NCBI RefSeq assembly: GCF_900101885.1
Contig: NZ_FNAN01000001.1
Span: forward strand, 62,001 to 126,000
Reading direction: 5' to 3'
DNA length: 64,000 nt
DNA from: Dyadobacter soli
GTDB lineage: Bacteria; Bacteroidota; Bacteroidia; Cytophagales; Spirosomataceae
The notes below the pieces were generated by a model, which was given only the letters and a program-made list of their open reading frames with translations, did not search any database and was not told the origin of the DNA. Of this stretch, positions 17,586 to 26,881 are shown piece by piece (the stretch's first letter is position 1; each line of letters begins with the position of its first letter). Both the position numbers and the translations under genes were made by a program.

Positions 17586-18506
17586 ATGAACCAATTATCT
17601 TCTCTGAACCGCAGGGATTTCCTGCTTGCAGCTACCGCCGGCCTCGCATTGCCTTTTGTACAACCGCTTAATGCGATGGCGAAAGCGAAACCGCTATTCT
17701 CTTTTTCCACCCTTGCGTGCCCGAAATGGGACTGGGCGACGATCGTGAAGTATGCTTCCGAAAATGGTTACCAGGGCATCGAGATTCGTGGGGTGCTGGA
17801 TTGTATGGATCTGTCGAAATGCAGTGATTTCAGCAGCCCGCAAAGCATTGCGCAGGCGCGCAAGATGGCGGAAGATAAAAAGTTGATGATCGTAGACCTC
17901 GGCTCGTCGGCTGCATTGCATATGGCTGATCCGGCGGAACGTCAGAAAAATCTCGACGAGGCGAAAAGGTTTATCGATCTCGCAAAACAACTCAATTGCC
18001 CTTTCGTACGCGTTTTTCCAAATGATTTGCCCAAAAATCAGGAAGTGGATAAGACCGTGGAGCTGATTAGCAGCGGCTTGCTGGAACTGGGCGACTATGC
18101 CCGGAACTCGTCGGTGACCGTCCTGCTGGAATCTCACGGGGGCGTGACGGGCAAGGATATTCTCGCGAGGGTGATGAGCAAGGCCGAGCACGGCCACGTG
18201 GGGCTGATATGGGACATCTTCAATATGTGGTCGGTGACGAAAGAGCCGCCGACGGAAGTTTACGCCACGCTCAAAAAATACATTCGCCACACGCACATCA
18301 AGGACGGCCTTTTGAAAGACGGTAAAATTCAGTATGTACAGGTCGGCAAAGGCGAAGGACCTTTGAAAGAGGCGATCGACGTGCTTGTGAAAAACAATTA
18401 CAAAGGCTTTTACAGCTTTGAATGGGAGAAAAAATGGCACCCCGAAATCGAGGAGCCGGAAGTAGTGATACCTGCGTATCCAAAGCTGATGCAGCAATAC
18501 TTTTAA
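17586..18506 (+). CDS. exported sugar phosphate isomerase/epimerase-like TIM barrel
   Basis: A 306-residue protein of the xylose isomerase-like AP_endonuc_2 fold. It carries a twin-arginine-type leader (LNRRDFLLAATAGLALP). Metal-site residues expected of the fold are visible: Glu in LLESHGG, Asp in LIWDIFNMW, His in RHTHIKDG and the C-terminal Glu in YSFEWEKKW. Such Tat-exported isomerases are common in Bacteroidota carbohydrate regions. It is convergent with a GH43 gene, and the two stop codons share a TTAA. The substrate is unknown. Confidence 0.85.
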   Translation: MNQLSSLNRRDFLLAATAGLALPFVQPLNAMAKAKPLFSFSTLACPKWDWATIVKYASENGYQGIEIRGVLDCMDLSKCSDFSSPQSIAQARKMAEDKKLMIVDLGSSAALHMADPAERQKNLDEAKRFIDLAKQLNCPFVRVFPNDLPKNQEVDKTVELISSGLLELGDYARNSSVTVLLESHGGVTGKDILARVMSKAEHGHVGLIWDIFNMWSVTKEPPTEVYATLKKYIRHTHIKDGLLKDGKIQYVQVGKGEGPLKEAIDVLVKNNYKGFYSFEWEKKWHPEIEEPEVVIPAYPKLMQQYF

Positions 18507-20077
18507 TCGTATTTCATCTCTACGGCCTTGAATTCGCTTTTCTGGTTCGGCGTGCCGGTGATGTTGATACCGACTCTCGGTGCCCTGTCCCAGCGCGGCA
18601 GCCAGGATGCTTCTATTTGCACGGAACTCGTCAGTGAGTCGATTTTCTGGCCTTTTACAGCCCAGCTGAATGTGTAGAAGCGTCCGTAACGGCTTTGCAG
18701 TTCGAGGCGGATGTTCTTGTATTTGTCGGGAAATTCCTGGGTTTGAAGTATTTCAAATTTCCCATCCTTCACCTGCCACAGCTCGATGCGGTTTTGGCCT
18801 GCGCCGTAGCCGATCGCATTCTGGGCGTCGCCGTAAAGCAGGATGTTTTGAAATGCATCGTCTTTGCTCACGAATTCGGTGGCAAATGTGTAGCTGCCAT
18901 TTTTAATGGTTTGGCCTAAGAAATTACCTGTCCTGGCTGCATTCTCGCATTCAATCTCCAAAGCGGATGCCCTTACGCCGTACTTCGGCTTCGGCAGGCT
19001 GGCGTCGAATGCCCACGGAAGCGACAGCGTATCGCGTTCGTAGTTGGCCAAAAAATTGAGATTATGCTGCGGCACGCTTCCCGCTCCGGCAGGCGATTCG
19101 GCTTGAAGCGGTGTCGTTTTGCCGTACCTGAATGCAGGCCAAAGCGTCGTTTCGTCCCAAATCAGCTCGCTAAGCACGCCCTGGCGACCGGCAAATGTGA
19201 AATCGGTGCCGTTGTACGCGTGGTGGAGGTAAAAATAGCGTTTATCGGGCGTTACTACCACCGTACCATGGCCGGGGCATTTCCAGGCATTATCCCCGAA
19301 AAGTACCGGGTTACCGGCATATTTGGCCCACGGCCCCTGCAACTTCTCTGCTCTTGCAAGGCCTACCTGATAATCGCAGCGGTCGCCACAGCAGGCATTG
19401 CCGGAGTAGAGCATGTACCAGTATTTTCCCCGCTTAAAAATAGCCTGGCCCTCGGCCCCGCCGGATTCCCAGCCGCTTGGATCTGCCTTGATGAGACTGA
19501 ATTCCTTTCCTGTCACTTTCAGACCGTCCGCGGAAAGCTCGGCGCCGAGCAGCTCGATGCTCCGGTCTTTATCGAGCCCGTATGCTTTCCAGGTGATAAA
19601 CAGCTTTCCTTTATCATCCACCACATAGGCGTCGATGGCCTCTTTGGTCCATTCGATAATCACGCCGTGGTCTTTGAAACCTTTGGTAATGTCTTTCGTA
19701 CTCGCCACGCCGATCATCGACTGCTTGTCCGATTTGCGCCGGGCGGTATAGTAAACGTAGAATGTGCCATTACGGTAAAAAAGCTCCGGTGCCCAGTAGC
19801 TTCCCATCGTCCATTTGGGCAGTTCCGCAAAAACCGGTCCGACATATTCCCAGTTCACGAGGTCTTTGGAACTGTAAATAGGGTAGGCCGGCCCCCATTC
19901 CGACGACGTCCCGGCCGCATAATATGTATCGCCCACGCGTATCACCGACGGATCGGCGAAATCGCCGGCAATGACCGGGTTGCGGTAGGTAATAACGCGG
20001 GCAGGTGCGGGCTTTTGCGCGAATGTGTGAATAGAGCAAAGCAGCGTAAGCAGGAGCAGGCCGGGCAGGAATTTCAT
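18503..20077 (-). CDS. secreted GH43-family glycoside hydrolase with C-terminal accessory domain
   Basis: The five-bladed propeller catalytic domain occupies roughly residues 28-320. The three catalytic acids are visible: Asp42 (FADPSV, base), Asp149 (AIDAYV, pKa modulator) and Glu209 (GGAEGQA, acid). A beta-sandwich-like domain of about 190 residues follows (LEIECENAARTGNFLGQ... FYTFSWAVKGQ), resembling the concanavalin-like C-terminal domains of GH43 enzymes. The ATG at 20075-20077 starts a signal peptide; a longer in-frame start is not needed. It likely acts on arabinan or arabinoxylan-type side chains. Its end overlaps the convergent isomerase gene by 4 bp. Confidence 0.88.
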   Translation of the reverse strand: MKFLPGLLLLTLLCSIHTFAQKPAPARVITYRNPVIAGDFADPSVIRVGDTYYAAGTSSEWGPAYPIYSSKDLVNWEYVGPVFAELPKWTMGSYWAPELFYRNGTFYVYYTARRKSDKQSMIGVASTKDITKGFKDHGVIIEWTKEAIDAYVVDDKGKLFITWKAYGLDKDRSIELLGAELSADGLKVTGKEFSLIKADPSGWESGGAEGQAIFKRGKYWYMLYSGNACCGDRCDYQVGLARAEKLQGPWAKYAGNPVLFGDNAWKCPGHGTVVVTPDKRYFYLHHAYNGTDFTFAGRQGVLSELIWDETTLWPAFRYGKTTPLQAESPAGAGSVPQHNLNFLANYERDTLSLPWAFDASLPKPKYGVRASALEIECENAARTGNFLGQTIKNGSYTFATEFVSKDDAFQNILLYGDAQNAIGYGAGQNRIELWQVKDGKFEILQTQEFPDKYKNIRLELQSRYGRFYTFSWAVKGQKIDSLTSSVQIEASWLPRWDRAPRVGINITGTPNQKSEFKAVEMKYD

Positions 20078-20227
20078 TATCGGGTGTATTGATGGAATTG
20101 CGAATAAAGGCATTTATTTTCGGATAAGAAACCGTGCATTGCGGCAAAAGAGTAGCGGATTACCCGCCCGCACAGTTGAAATGATGCGAAATAATTGAAA
20201 TATTGCAGTCCGTACCCAAACTGAACA

Positions 20228-21289
20228 ATGTACTATTTCAAGACCTTCCTGGAAGTTGCCGGCGTACTCATCGTGATGATGTCGCTTATCCCGCTCGTCC
20301 GCAGCGATTACTGGACTTTCCGGGTTTTCGAGTACCCCAGGTTACAAAAACTGGTGCTCAGCGTAGTCATCGCCGGCGTTTACATGAGCCTGTTTTTATC
20401 GACGGACTTACAAACGCTGGTGCTGTCCGGGGCATTCGTTTTGAACACCATTTACCTGTGTTACCTGGTATACCCGTTCACCCGCATTGCCAGTAAGGTA
20501 ATCCAGTCAGCGAAGACGCATTTGCCGGAAAACAGGCTGTCAATTTTGTCTTCCAATGTTTTTCAGGACAATAGAAACACCGCAGGCTGCGTGAGCCTGA
20601 TCCGGAAATACGATCCCGACCTCGTGCTGCTCCTGGAAACCGATAATTTTTGGCATCAGAATATGCTGAGCCTCCGCGAAAGCTATCCTTATGAGGTGCC
20701 GGTACCGCTGGAAAACACGTACGGAATGCTGCTCTATTCCAAATTGGAGCTTTCGGAAATACAGGTCCGCTACCTGGTGGATGAAGAGATACCGTCCATT
20801 AAGGCCCTGGTTACATTGCCTTCCGGCCAGCAGGTGCAGCTCTTTTGCGTGCATCCTACGCCACCCGTACCCGGCGAAAACCTGCACTCGACCGAGCGCG
20901 ACAAGGAACTTTTGCTGGTAGCCAAAGAGGTGAAAGCGAGTAGTTTGCCATGCATTGTGGTGGGTGATCTGAACGACGTCGCCTGGTCGTACACTACTGA
21001 CCTTTTTACCAAAATCAGCGGTCTGCTCGATCCGCGCATCGGCAGAGGTTTCTACAACACATTCCACGCGAAAATGCCGTTGCTCCGCTTCCCGCTCGAC
21101 CACGTATTTTGCTCGACGGACTTCAAACTCGTGGAGCTCGCCCGGCTGGAAAACTTCTCATCCGACCATTTTCCTATCCTGCTTTCATTACAATACGAGC
21201 CCGCGGCAAGCATGGAGCAGGAAGAACCCGAGGCTGAGCCGGAGGATATTGAACTGGCCAATGAGAAAATTTCCAAAGAGGCCCCCTGA
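20228..21289 (+). CDS. membrane-anchored endonuclease/exonuclease/phosphatase-family protein
   Basis: Two to three hydrophobic helices (residues about 5-85) precede an EEP-fold domain. Family motifs are present: LSSNVFQDN (metal Asn), LLLETDNFW (metal Glu), VVGDLNDVAWS (Asp/Asn pair) and the C-terminal SSDHFPILL (catalytic His). The acidic tail (EQEEPEAEPEDIE) is unconserved. Members with this membrane-domain layout are probably extracytoplasmic phosphodiesterases or phosphatases; the substrate is unknown. It stands alone on the plus strand, starting 150 bases from the divergent GH43. Confidence 0.85.
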   Translation: MYYFKTFLEVAGVLIVMMSLIPLVRSDYWTFRVFEYPRLQKLVLSVVIAGVYMSLFLSTDLQTLVLSGAFVLNTIYLCYLVYPFTRIASKVIQSAKTHLPENRLSILSSNVFQDNRNTAGCVSLIRKYDPDLVLLLETDNFWHQNMLSLRESYPYEVPVPLENTYGMLLYSKLELSEIQVRYLVDEEIPSIKALVTLPSGQQVQLFCVHPTPPVPGENLHSTERDKELLLVAKEVKASSLPCIVVGDLNDVAWSYTTDLFTKISGLLDPRIGRGFYNTFHAKMPLLRFPLDHVFCSTDFKLVELARLENFSSDHFPILLSLQYEPAASMEQEEPEAEPEDIELANEKISKEAP

Positions 21290-21483
21290 CCCCCCGGAAA
21301 ACACCTGTTTTTACATTCACGTGTTTACACGCTTACACCGCAGCCTTGGTTTGCGGAATTTTGACATGTCAATCAGGACGGGTGCTGAAAAATATGCCTG
21401 ATTGGCTTGCGTCTGACTCATCAAACTAAAAGCCAGGGCAACCAAATGGTTCGGGGAACTCAAAGCGGGTTCTTCGGATCGTG

Positions 21484-21533
21484 GCCCGCGGCAGGAAGCC
21501 CGCGGCGCGTAGCCCGGGGCACGAAGCCCGGAG
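21484..21533. repeat. 14-bp GC-rich tandem repeat, 3.6 copies
   Basis: Units GCCCGCGGCAGGAA, GCCCGCGGCGCGTA, GCCCGGGGCACGAA and a partial GCCCGGAG follow each other with an exact 14-bp period. Composition is much more GC-rich than the flanking intergenic DNA. Confidence 0.8.
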
Positions 21534-21623
21534 TAACTTCAAAACTTTATTAACCTAACCGATAAATCGAATTAATTCTAATTTTTAACGAATTAGTTAC
21601 ACGACTACCTTGCCCTTGGGTAT

Positions 21624-21674
21624 ATTGCTTTCCATTGTGCGGATGCGGGTTGCGCTGTACAATCGGAAAGCAAT
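21624..21674 (+). promoter_or_regulatory. 15-bp hairpin upstream of hypothetical gene
   Basis: ATTGCTTTCCATTGT (21624-21638) pairs with ACAATCGGAAAGCAAT (21659-21674) with one bulged base and a 20-base loop. It ends 31 bases before the start of the hypothetical gene at 21706. It has no T tract and could be a leader-RNA structure or a split operator. Confidence 0.45.
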
Positions 21675-21705
21675 TGCCCTTTTAAACCATTAAATCTCAG
21701 CGATC

Positions 21706-22386
21706 ATGCCTAAGTTTATCAGTGACGAAGTTTTTGCAAAATGGACTGCCCAGTGGCAGGCACTCGAACATAGCCGCGAACCTTTCGGCTTTTTCAATCT
21801 GGGGACTAAACTTCTTTTAGGCGATTTTTTCAACGGCGACGACTTCGAAACGCTTGTATCGACGCCGGGCATTGCCGTGATAAAAGTCCGGTTCGGTTTT
21901 GATGAGGATAAATTCAGACTTGTACTTTTTGGCGTCGACAATGCCGGGCAGATCATCACGCCTTACTATGCGCATACGCCGGGCGATTTCAGGGAAAAAG
22001 GAGACGGCCCCGGCGGAAATGTACCCGATGTACTGGCTAAACAATGGATCAAATATTGGGAAGAAATAGGCCACGCGGGCGGGATTGCCAGTCCGCTGTT
22101 CCGGACGCAGTACGGATTCCTGAACGGCTACAATTATCCTTTGAAAGAGTTGCTTGCGGCGCTTTTCAGGTTCGAGAAAATGCCGAAGATCTACATCCGC
22201 TTTGTGCTGCACCGTTATTTCCCGGCGGCTAACGAGGATGTTCAGAAGGAACTATCTGGCTCCTATGCCTTTGGGCTGCTTTTCCAGGCGATTTCCAGCC
22301 GCGAGGGCGATAGCGGCGCGCTGATCGTGCCCGACCAGGAAAGTGGTTATTACGATCTTAGCGCTCCCTGCCCGAGGACTTGCTAG
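21706..22386 (+). CDS. hypothetical protein
   Basis: A soluble protein of 226 residues without signal peptide or membrane span. It is rich in aromatic residues (KWTAQWQALEHSREPFGFFNLGT; WIKYWEEIGHAGG; FFNGDDFETLV). I recognise no family or catalytic motif. A hairpin lies just upstream and degenerate short repeats follow it. The frame has convincing codon structure and a normal ATG. Confidence 0.7.
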   Translation: MPKFISDEVFAKWTAQWQALEHSREPFGFFNLGTKLLLGDFFNGDDFETLVSTPGIAVIKVRFGFDEDKFRLVLFGVDNAGQIITPYYAHTPGDFREKGDGPGGNVPDVLAKQWIKYWEEIGHAGGIASPLFRTQYGFLNGYNYPLKELLAALFRFEKMPKIYIRFVLHRYFPAANEDVQKELSGSYAFGLLFQAISSREGDSGALIVPDQESGYYDLSAPCPRTC

Positions 22387-22401
22387 TGGCCAGGTGTAGT
22401 C

Positions 22402-22458
22402 AGGAGTAGCCATGTTTTGTCAGATTTAGCTAGGTGAGGAGTAGTTATGTTTTATCAG
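22402..22458. repeat. two diverged 22-bp direct repeats
   Basis: AGGAGTAGCCATGTTTTGTCAG (22402-22423) and its near copy at 22437-22458 differ at three positions and have a 35-bp period; a weaker third copy follows. CACCTGAC also occurs twice just after, near 22495-22512. The repeats lie between convergent genes. Confidence 0.6.
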
Positions 22459-22533
22459 GAGTTGCTTAGAAGTCAGGAACCGTCAGTACTGACAACACCT
22501 GACCACACCTGACAATAACGTTACCACTACGCA

Positions 22534-25500
22534 TTACCGACCAGGCGTCGCCGCCAGCAGTTTCACCGGCCCCAGCAGGCCGCTGGGCAGCAAGGGGGAA
22601 TCCGGTTTGTAGAATGGCATTGTCGTGAAAGTAATCTTTTTCGTAACGCCGGGTTGAGCGTCGCCGATCAGGCGGTTCACCCAGGTGTTGGTAACCTTCA
22701 CCTGAATGGTATTGGCGCCTTGTTTTAATGCCTCCGTTACGTCGATTCGGAATGGCTCCTTCCAGGTAATGCCCATATTTTTGCCGTTTACAATCACCTC
22801 CGCCAGGTTTTTAACATCACCCAAATCCAGCCAGTACCGCGCATTTTTGTCGATAGCAGGTGCATTCAAAGTGTTTTCATAAGTAGCAGTCCCTGAGAAA
22901 TATTTGATGCCTGCATCTGCATGCTCCGAAAGTGAGGCCAATGCATTCATTTGCGCCTGCGCGGGAGCACCCATACCTGCCTGAAAGCGCACCGTCCACG
23001 CGCCAGTTACGCCCGCGACTTCCGATTCGGTGATGGCTGGTGCGGTGTAGACATTGGTAGTCGCTTTTCCGCTAAAAACGATAAAGTATGCCTGCCACGA
23101 ATCGAATTTCAACGGTATCGTCGTGCGTCCGTCGGCGATCTGGTAGGAGACTTTGCTTGTTTTGCCGGTTTCGGGATTCCAGAGGAGCGGAATTTTGCCC
23201 GTAACGCGGAAACTGATCTGCGCCTCGTTGGCGTCGTTGGAGCGGTTATCGAGCCAGTAAATGTCGCTGTCGGCGGTTTTGCGATGAATGTACAGGATTT
23301 TCGCTTTCTCGCCGGTAATCGTCACGTCTTTCGGGGTAATGCTGTTTAAAACCGTTTCGAGCGGCTGCGTGGAGACGTTCGCATTGTTCCAGATCTGATT
23401 AACTAATGCCGCAAATGCGGTAGCGTCATCGCTGAGGCTGGGGGAGCGCTCCGGTTTCACGCCTGCTACCTTCATGCCCGCGGCTACCAGCTCGCCGATT
23501 TTTTGCAGCACCGGTAAAGTCATATTCCGGGCCGTTGAATCGAGCACGAGCAACCGGTACTGCTGTCCCGAAGGTGTCACGATCGTTCCTTTTTCGATTT
23601 TAAGCATATTTTTGATTATACTCGAATTGGCAAAATCGAAGGCATAACCGACTGGAATTGAGGGGAGTTTCTGTGTGGATATCTGCGTGATATTGGAATT
23701 TTCACCATAATAATAAAGGACATCTACCACCGGCTTGCCTTGTTGCAGCATAAAGCAGCTTCTGCCTAAATAATCCATCCATGCTTTCCCCTGGTCCGCC
23801 CAAGTCTCCTGCCGGGTGAAATACTGTCCGAACGGGCCGAGCGAGAACCCCGGCTTTTTGTCGTCGAGCGGCTGGTGCACCGAAGTATGGATCACGAAAC
23901 GGTTCAAACCGGAAGCCATTTCGAGATCGGCGGTGCGTTTCAGTTTTTCGGGGTACCAGGTAAATGCATTGCCGACCGACGTCATCGATTCCGCTGCGAC
24001 GAGATTTTGCCCGTAAATATGCGCCACCGACGCCGATTCGCGGATATCCGCCTCGCTGCGGACCTCTTCGTCCGCGCCGCCCGCGAGGCTACCGGGCGTC
24101 CACATGGCTGCCATGGGAACGTCCGCCTTGCGCTTCACGTCCATGCCGTCGGCCAGGTAAATACGCCCTCCCTCATGCGATTCGGTGTAGCGTTTCATGC
24201 CGCGCGCCTTCAACGCATCGCCGATTACTTCATAATGGTTTTCGACGATGAGCTCGCCGATCGTCTTGCGGAAATCCCACAGAAAACGGTCGCTTTCCGC
24301 CGCACTTTTTACGACCACGCCCGTGAGCGCGGGAATCCAGGGCGTAATGTCGTAGCCGCGCCGCTTTCTAAATTCCGCGGGCATTGCTTTCGTCCAGGTC
24401 ATGTGGCCGGCCTCGTAGCTGTCGAGCACCATATATTGCAGCCCTTTGGCACCCATTTGGCCGCCGGTAGCATCTTTGTACATGTCGAGGTAGGTGTTAA
24501 TGTACCTGGTCACTGCCTCTTTATCTAGCTTGTCTACTTCCAGGCCCGTTGCTTCCGGCGAGGCCGGGTGGTTTTTGCGGCCGGTAAGCGAGTACCCAAG
24601 GCGCAGCACGACCCAGTTTCCGGCTGGCGGCGTCCAGCTCAGGCTAGCGTCGGCGGTCATTTTGGAAGTCAGGTCGACTACGTCGGTGAGCGGCACCGCA
24701 TCCGCATTCGGCTGGATGTAGGAAGCGGTATTTTCCCTCCACGGACTGAAACCGGCCTTCTCTTCAAACTGGTCGATCCGATCAGTATTATGGAATATAA
24801 TTTCGGCTACCTCGACGCCCTCCGGCTTGGCGGGCTGCGCATTACCTCCTCCAAACATCGACGCAAACGGATTGGCCGGCGCCGGTAATGTCTTGAATGC
24901 AACGCGATAGAATCTGGCGGTTACCGGGGCGAATGCCAATGTGTTTTGCGGAACAGTACTGCCTTTGATCGGCGCTACGTCGCGGAAGATCACACCGTCG
25001 TCGCTTACCTTCAATGTCCGGTTGTTTGGTGCGCCGTTGAACTCTGCCAACGCCCCGCCCGAGCTCGCGCCCACGATCGTCAATGACTTGAATGTCTGTG
25101 GAGTATCGAATTCATATTGGATCCACATATCCTGGCCTACCTCCATGGGCGGCAGCAAATTTGTTTTACCCAAATCGCCATCCGTCAGTTCCGCCACGGA
25201 GAATGCGCCTCCGCTGGACGTTACTTTCGGGTTCAGGGAGGTCATCAGTTTGTCGGAAGCAGGCAAGCGATAGGCTATTACGGCCGCGTCGGCATAGTAA
25301 TCAGGTACCTCGCCGGTAGGGCCGGTGAGGCCGCCCTCCGCAGGCAGCGGCACATTCTGAAACTTGCCCGCTACCGGTTTGGGCTGCGGCAATTTGCCCG
25401 TGAAAGCCTGTCCGCCCGCCACGCGGGTTTCCGTCCAGACGTACTTTTTCATTGCGTCGGCTGCGGGTACCCACGGTCCACCCGTTACGCTCCATCCTGG

Positions 25501-25839
25501 AGAGCCCGCGATGGCCATTTCGAGACCCAGTTTTTCGGCAAGGTCGGTGGTGTGTTTGAATGCATCCTTCCATTCCGGTGTCATAAACACCAGCTTTTTC
25601 GGTGTCACATTGGGTGTTAAAAGGCTCGCATCGAAGTTCTGAAAACCACCTATGCCTACACGCTTCATCCATTCCAGGTCTTTGGTAATGCCTTCTTTGG
25701 TGATATTGCCATTCATCCAATGCCACCACACGCGCGGTTTGGCTGCATCGGGCGGGGTTTGGAAACCTTGTTGAAGAGCTGGGGTTTGTCCGAATGTGAG
25801 CGCGGGAAGCGCCCACGCGAGAAGCGCGAGTTTTTTCAT
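22534..25839 (-). CDS. secreted GH106-like glycoside hydrolase (alpha-L-rhamnosidase type)
   Basis: A 1101-residue enzyme with a signal peptide (LALLAWALPALTFGQ) after the ATG at 25837-25839. The N-terminal catalytic segment (RVWWHWMNGNITKEGITKDLEWMKRVGIGG) is the hallmark of the GH106 rhamnosidase family seen in Bacteroidota rhamnogalacturonan loci. A discoidin-like beta sandwich interrupts the middle (VGQDMWIQYEFDTPQTFKSLTIVG), and a galactose-binding-like domain ends the protein (RYWLDLGDVKNLAEVIVNGKNMGITWKEPFRIDV). Expected action is release of L-rhamnose from pectic side chains, in keeping with the pectinases elsewhere in the window. It is not in an operon. Confidence 0.85.
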   Translation of the reverse strand: MKKLALLAWALPALTFGQTPALQQGFQTPPDAAKPRVWWHWMNGNITKEGITKDLEWMKRVGIGGFQNFDASLLTPNVTPKKLVFMTPEWKDAFKHTTDLAEKLGLEMAIAGSPGWSVTGGPWVPAADAMKKYVWTETRVAGGQAFTGKLPQPKPVAGKFQNVPLPAEGGLTGPTGEVPDYYADAAVIAYRLPASDKLMTSLNPKVTSSGGAFSVAELTDGDLGKTNLLPPMEVGQDMWIQYEFDTPQTFKSLTIVGASSGGALAEFNGAPNNRTLKVSDDGVIFRDVAPIKGSTVPQNTLAFAPVTARFYRVAFKTLPAPANPFASMFGGGNAQPAKPEGVEVAEIIFHNTDRIDQFEEKAGFSPWRENTASYIQPNADAVPLTDVVDLTSKMTADASLSWTPPAGNWVVLRLGYSLTGRKNHPASPEATGLEVDKLDKEAVTRYINTYLDMYKDATGGQMGAKGLQYMVLDSYEAGHMTWTKAMPAEFRKRRGYDITPWIPALTGVVVKSAAESDRFLWDFRKTIGELIVENHYEVIGDALKARGMKRYTESHEGGRIYLADGMDVKRKADVPMAAMWTPGSLAGGADEEVRSEADIRESASVAHIYGQNLVAAESMTSVGNAFTWYPEKLKRTADLEMASGLNRFVIHTSVHQPLDDKKPGFSLGPFGQYFTRQETWADQGKAWMDYLGRSCFMLQQGKPVVDVLYYYGENSNITQISTQKLPSIPVGYAFDFANSSIIKNMLKIEKGTIVTPSGQQYRLLVLDSTARNMTLPVLQKIGELVAAGMKVAGVKPERSPSLSDDATAFAALVNQIWNNANVSTQPLETVLNSITPKDVTITGEKAKILYIHRKTADSDIYWLDNRSNDANEAQISFRVTGKIPLLWNPETGKTSKVSYQIADGRTTIPLKFDSWQAYFIVFSGKATTNVYTAPAITESEVAGVTGAWTVRFQAGMGAPAQAQMNALASLSEHADAGIKYFSGTATYENTLNAPAIDKNARYWLDLGDVKNLAEVIVNGKNMGITWKEPFRIDVTEALKQGANTIQVKVTNTWVNRLIGDAQPGVTKKITFTTMPFYKPDSPLLPSGLLGPVKLLAATPGR

Positions 25840-25992
25840 AGTAACAAGCTGATTTACCGCCAAAAAACTGATCTGTACCGATGGTGAAGCGGCTCCCCCG
25901 TGCTTTCTACTCATACGATTTAAACGAGATATTTTTAGATAATCCCCATTTCGGCGGTCTCACTCAACATTCCTTTTTGTCCGGAAATGTTT

Positions 25993-26000
25993 TATCTTTG
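25993..26000 (+). promoter_or_regulatory. -7 promoter element of the toxin-antitoxin operon
   Basis: TATCTTTG matches TAnnTTTG and lies 14 bases before the GTG start at 26015. No good -33 TTTG is seen at the expected distance. The closeness of the box supports the GTG as the true start. Confidence 0.5.
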
Positions 26001-26014
26001 AACTTAACTTATAA

Positions 26015-26476
26015 GTGAATCGTATTTATTTTGAGTTGTATTCCCGGTCGCAGAAAGTTACCATCTACTCGATCAGGTATGATGGGAGTCTCAAATCCGA
26101 AACGGACAAATTTGTAAACTACTATGAAGCGAATGGCTTTGCCCAAGACGTCGAAATGATCAGAAGCTGGCTTTGGTTCATTCGGGAACGTGGAGCGCAA
26201 ATGCGGTATTTCCGCCCGGAAAATAATGTGAGCGCTGGACCACTTAGATTTTCGAAACTGAGGATATATTGTATCAGGTGTAGCGAAAACATTGTCATTC
26301 TTGATGGCGGGGGAGAGAAGAAAGGGCAGAAGACGCAGGACGGTGCCGAAACTTGGAAGGCCATGAAGTTAATGATGGATATTGATAAGAAATTAATAGA
26401 AAAAATCCGGTTGGGTGACATTCGTTATACTCCGGACTTAATGCAATTGCAAGGTGAACTGTTTGTAGATATTTGA
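26015..26476 (+). CDS. RelE/HigB-like toxin (putative)
   Basis: A 153-residue protein starting with GTG. The central strand region LRIYCIRCSENIVILDGGGEKKGQKTQD resembles the core of RelE/HigB-fold toxins of Bacteroidota, which pair with Xre antitoxins; these toxins cleave mRNA at the ribosome. A helix-turn-helix gene follows 2 bases downstream, the toxin-first order of HigBA. The protein is longer than compact RelE toxins. Family assignment comes from pattern resemblance, not from alignment. The pair sits alone between a rhamnosidase and a TonB receptor, with no mobile-element genes. Confidence 0.65.
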   Translation: MNRIYFELYSRSQKVTIYSIRYDGSLKSETDKFVNYYEANGFAQDVEMIRSWLWFIRERGAQMRYFRPENNVSAGPLRFSKLRIYCIRCSENIVILDGGGEKKGQKTQDGAETWKAMKLMMDIDKKLIEKIRLGDIRYTPDLMQLQGELFVDI

Positions 26477-26478
26477 TT

Positions 26479-26784
26479 ATGAACGAGCTAGAAAAGATAG
26501 CGCCCGATCCTGCCATTCACAGATTCATTGGCACCAGTTTCGATCTCTCAGACCGCATTCATGAAATCCTCGAATCAAAAGGCTTAACTCAGAAGGATCT
26601 GGCTGAGATGATTGGCAAAAAGGAATCGCAGGTGAGTAAATGGATGACGGGGACGCACAATTTCACGATCAGGACACTCGCACTAATCGAAGTGAAGCTC
26701 GGTGTATCGATTTTTCAAGTCACTAGCGGCCCCTTCGAACCGGTGAAAAACGACTTGGAAGAGCCCGCTGATATACTGGAATAG
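26479..26784 (+). CDS. Xre-family antitoxin
   Basis: A 101-residue protein with a lambda-repressor-like helix-turn-helix (LTQKDLAEMIGKKESQVSKWMTG, about residues 35-58). The ATG at 26479 begins 2 bases after the toxin stop; a TTG two codons earlier is possible. The N-terminal 30 residues probably contact the toxin. HigA-type antitoxins usually bind the operon promoter and autoregulate, so the -7 element at 25993 is the likely target region. Confidence 0.82.
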   Translation: MNELEKIAPDPAIHRFIGTSFDLSDRIHEILESKGLTQKDLAEMIGKKESQVSKWMTGTHNFTIRTLALIEVKLGVSIFQVTSGPFEPVKNDLEEPADILE

Positions 26785-26809
26785 ACCGCGCAGGTTTATT
26801 TGTAAGCAT

Positions 26810-26845
26810 AAAAAAATCGGAACGCCCCAAATGGAGCGTCCCGAT
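26810..26845 (-). terminator. terminator of the TonB-dependent receptor gene
   Basis: On the minus strand a 13-bp stem (26833-26845 with 26816-26828, two non-Watson-Crick positions) is followed by seven T (complement of 26810-26816). It begins 37 bases after the receptor stop codon. Confidence 0.8.
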
Positions 26846-26881
26846 CGATAGTGTTATAATATCCGTATTCCTTTCGAAATC

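Larger units (their letters stand above)
21290..21705. other. 416-bp intergenic stretch with tandem repeat and upstream hairpin
   Basis: No gene is supported here. It holds a 14-bp tandem repeat (21484-21533) and a hairpin (21624-21674), both listed separately. The first 190 bases show no clear feature. Confidence 0.5.
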
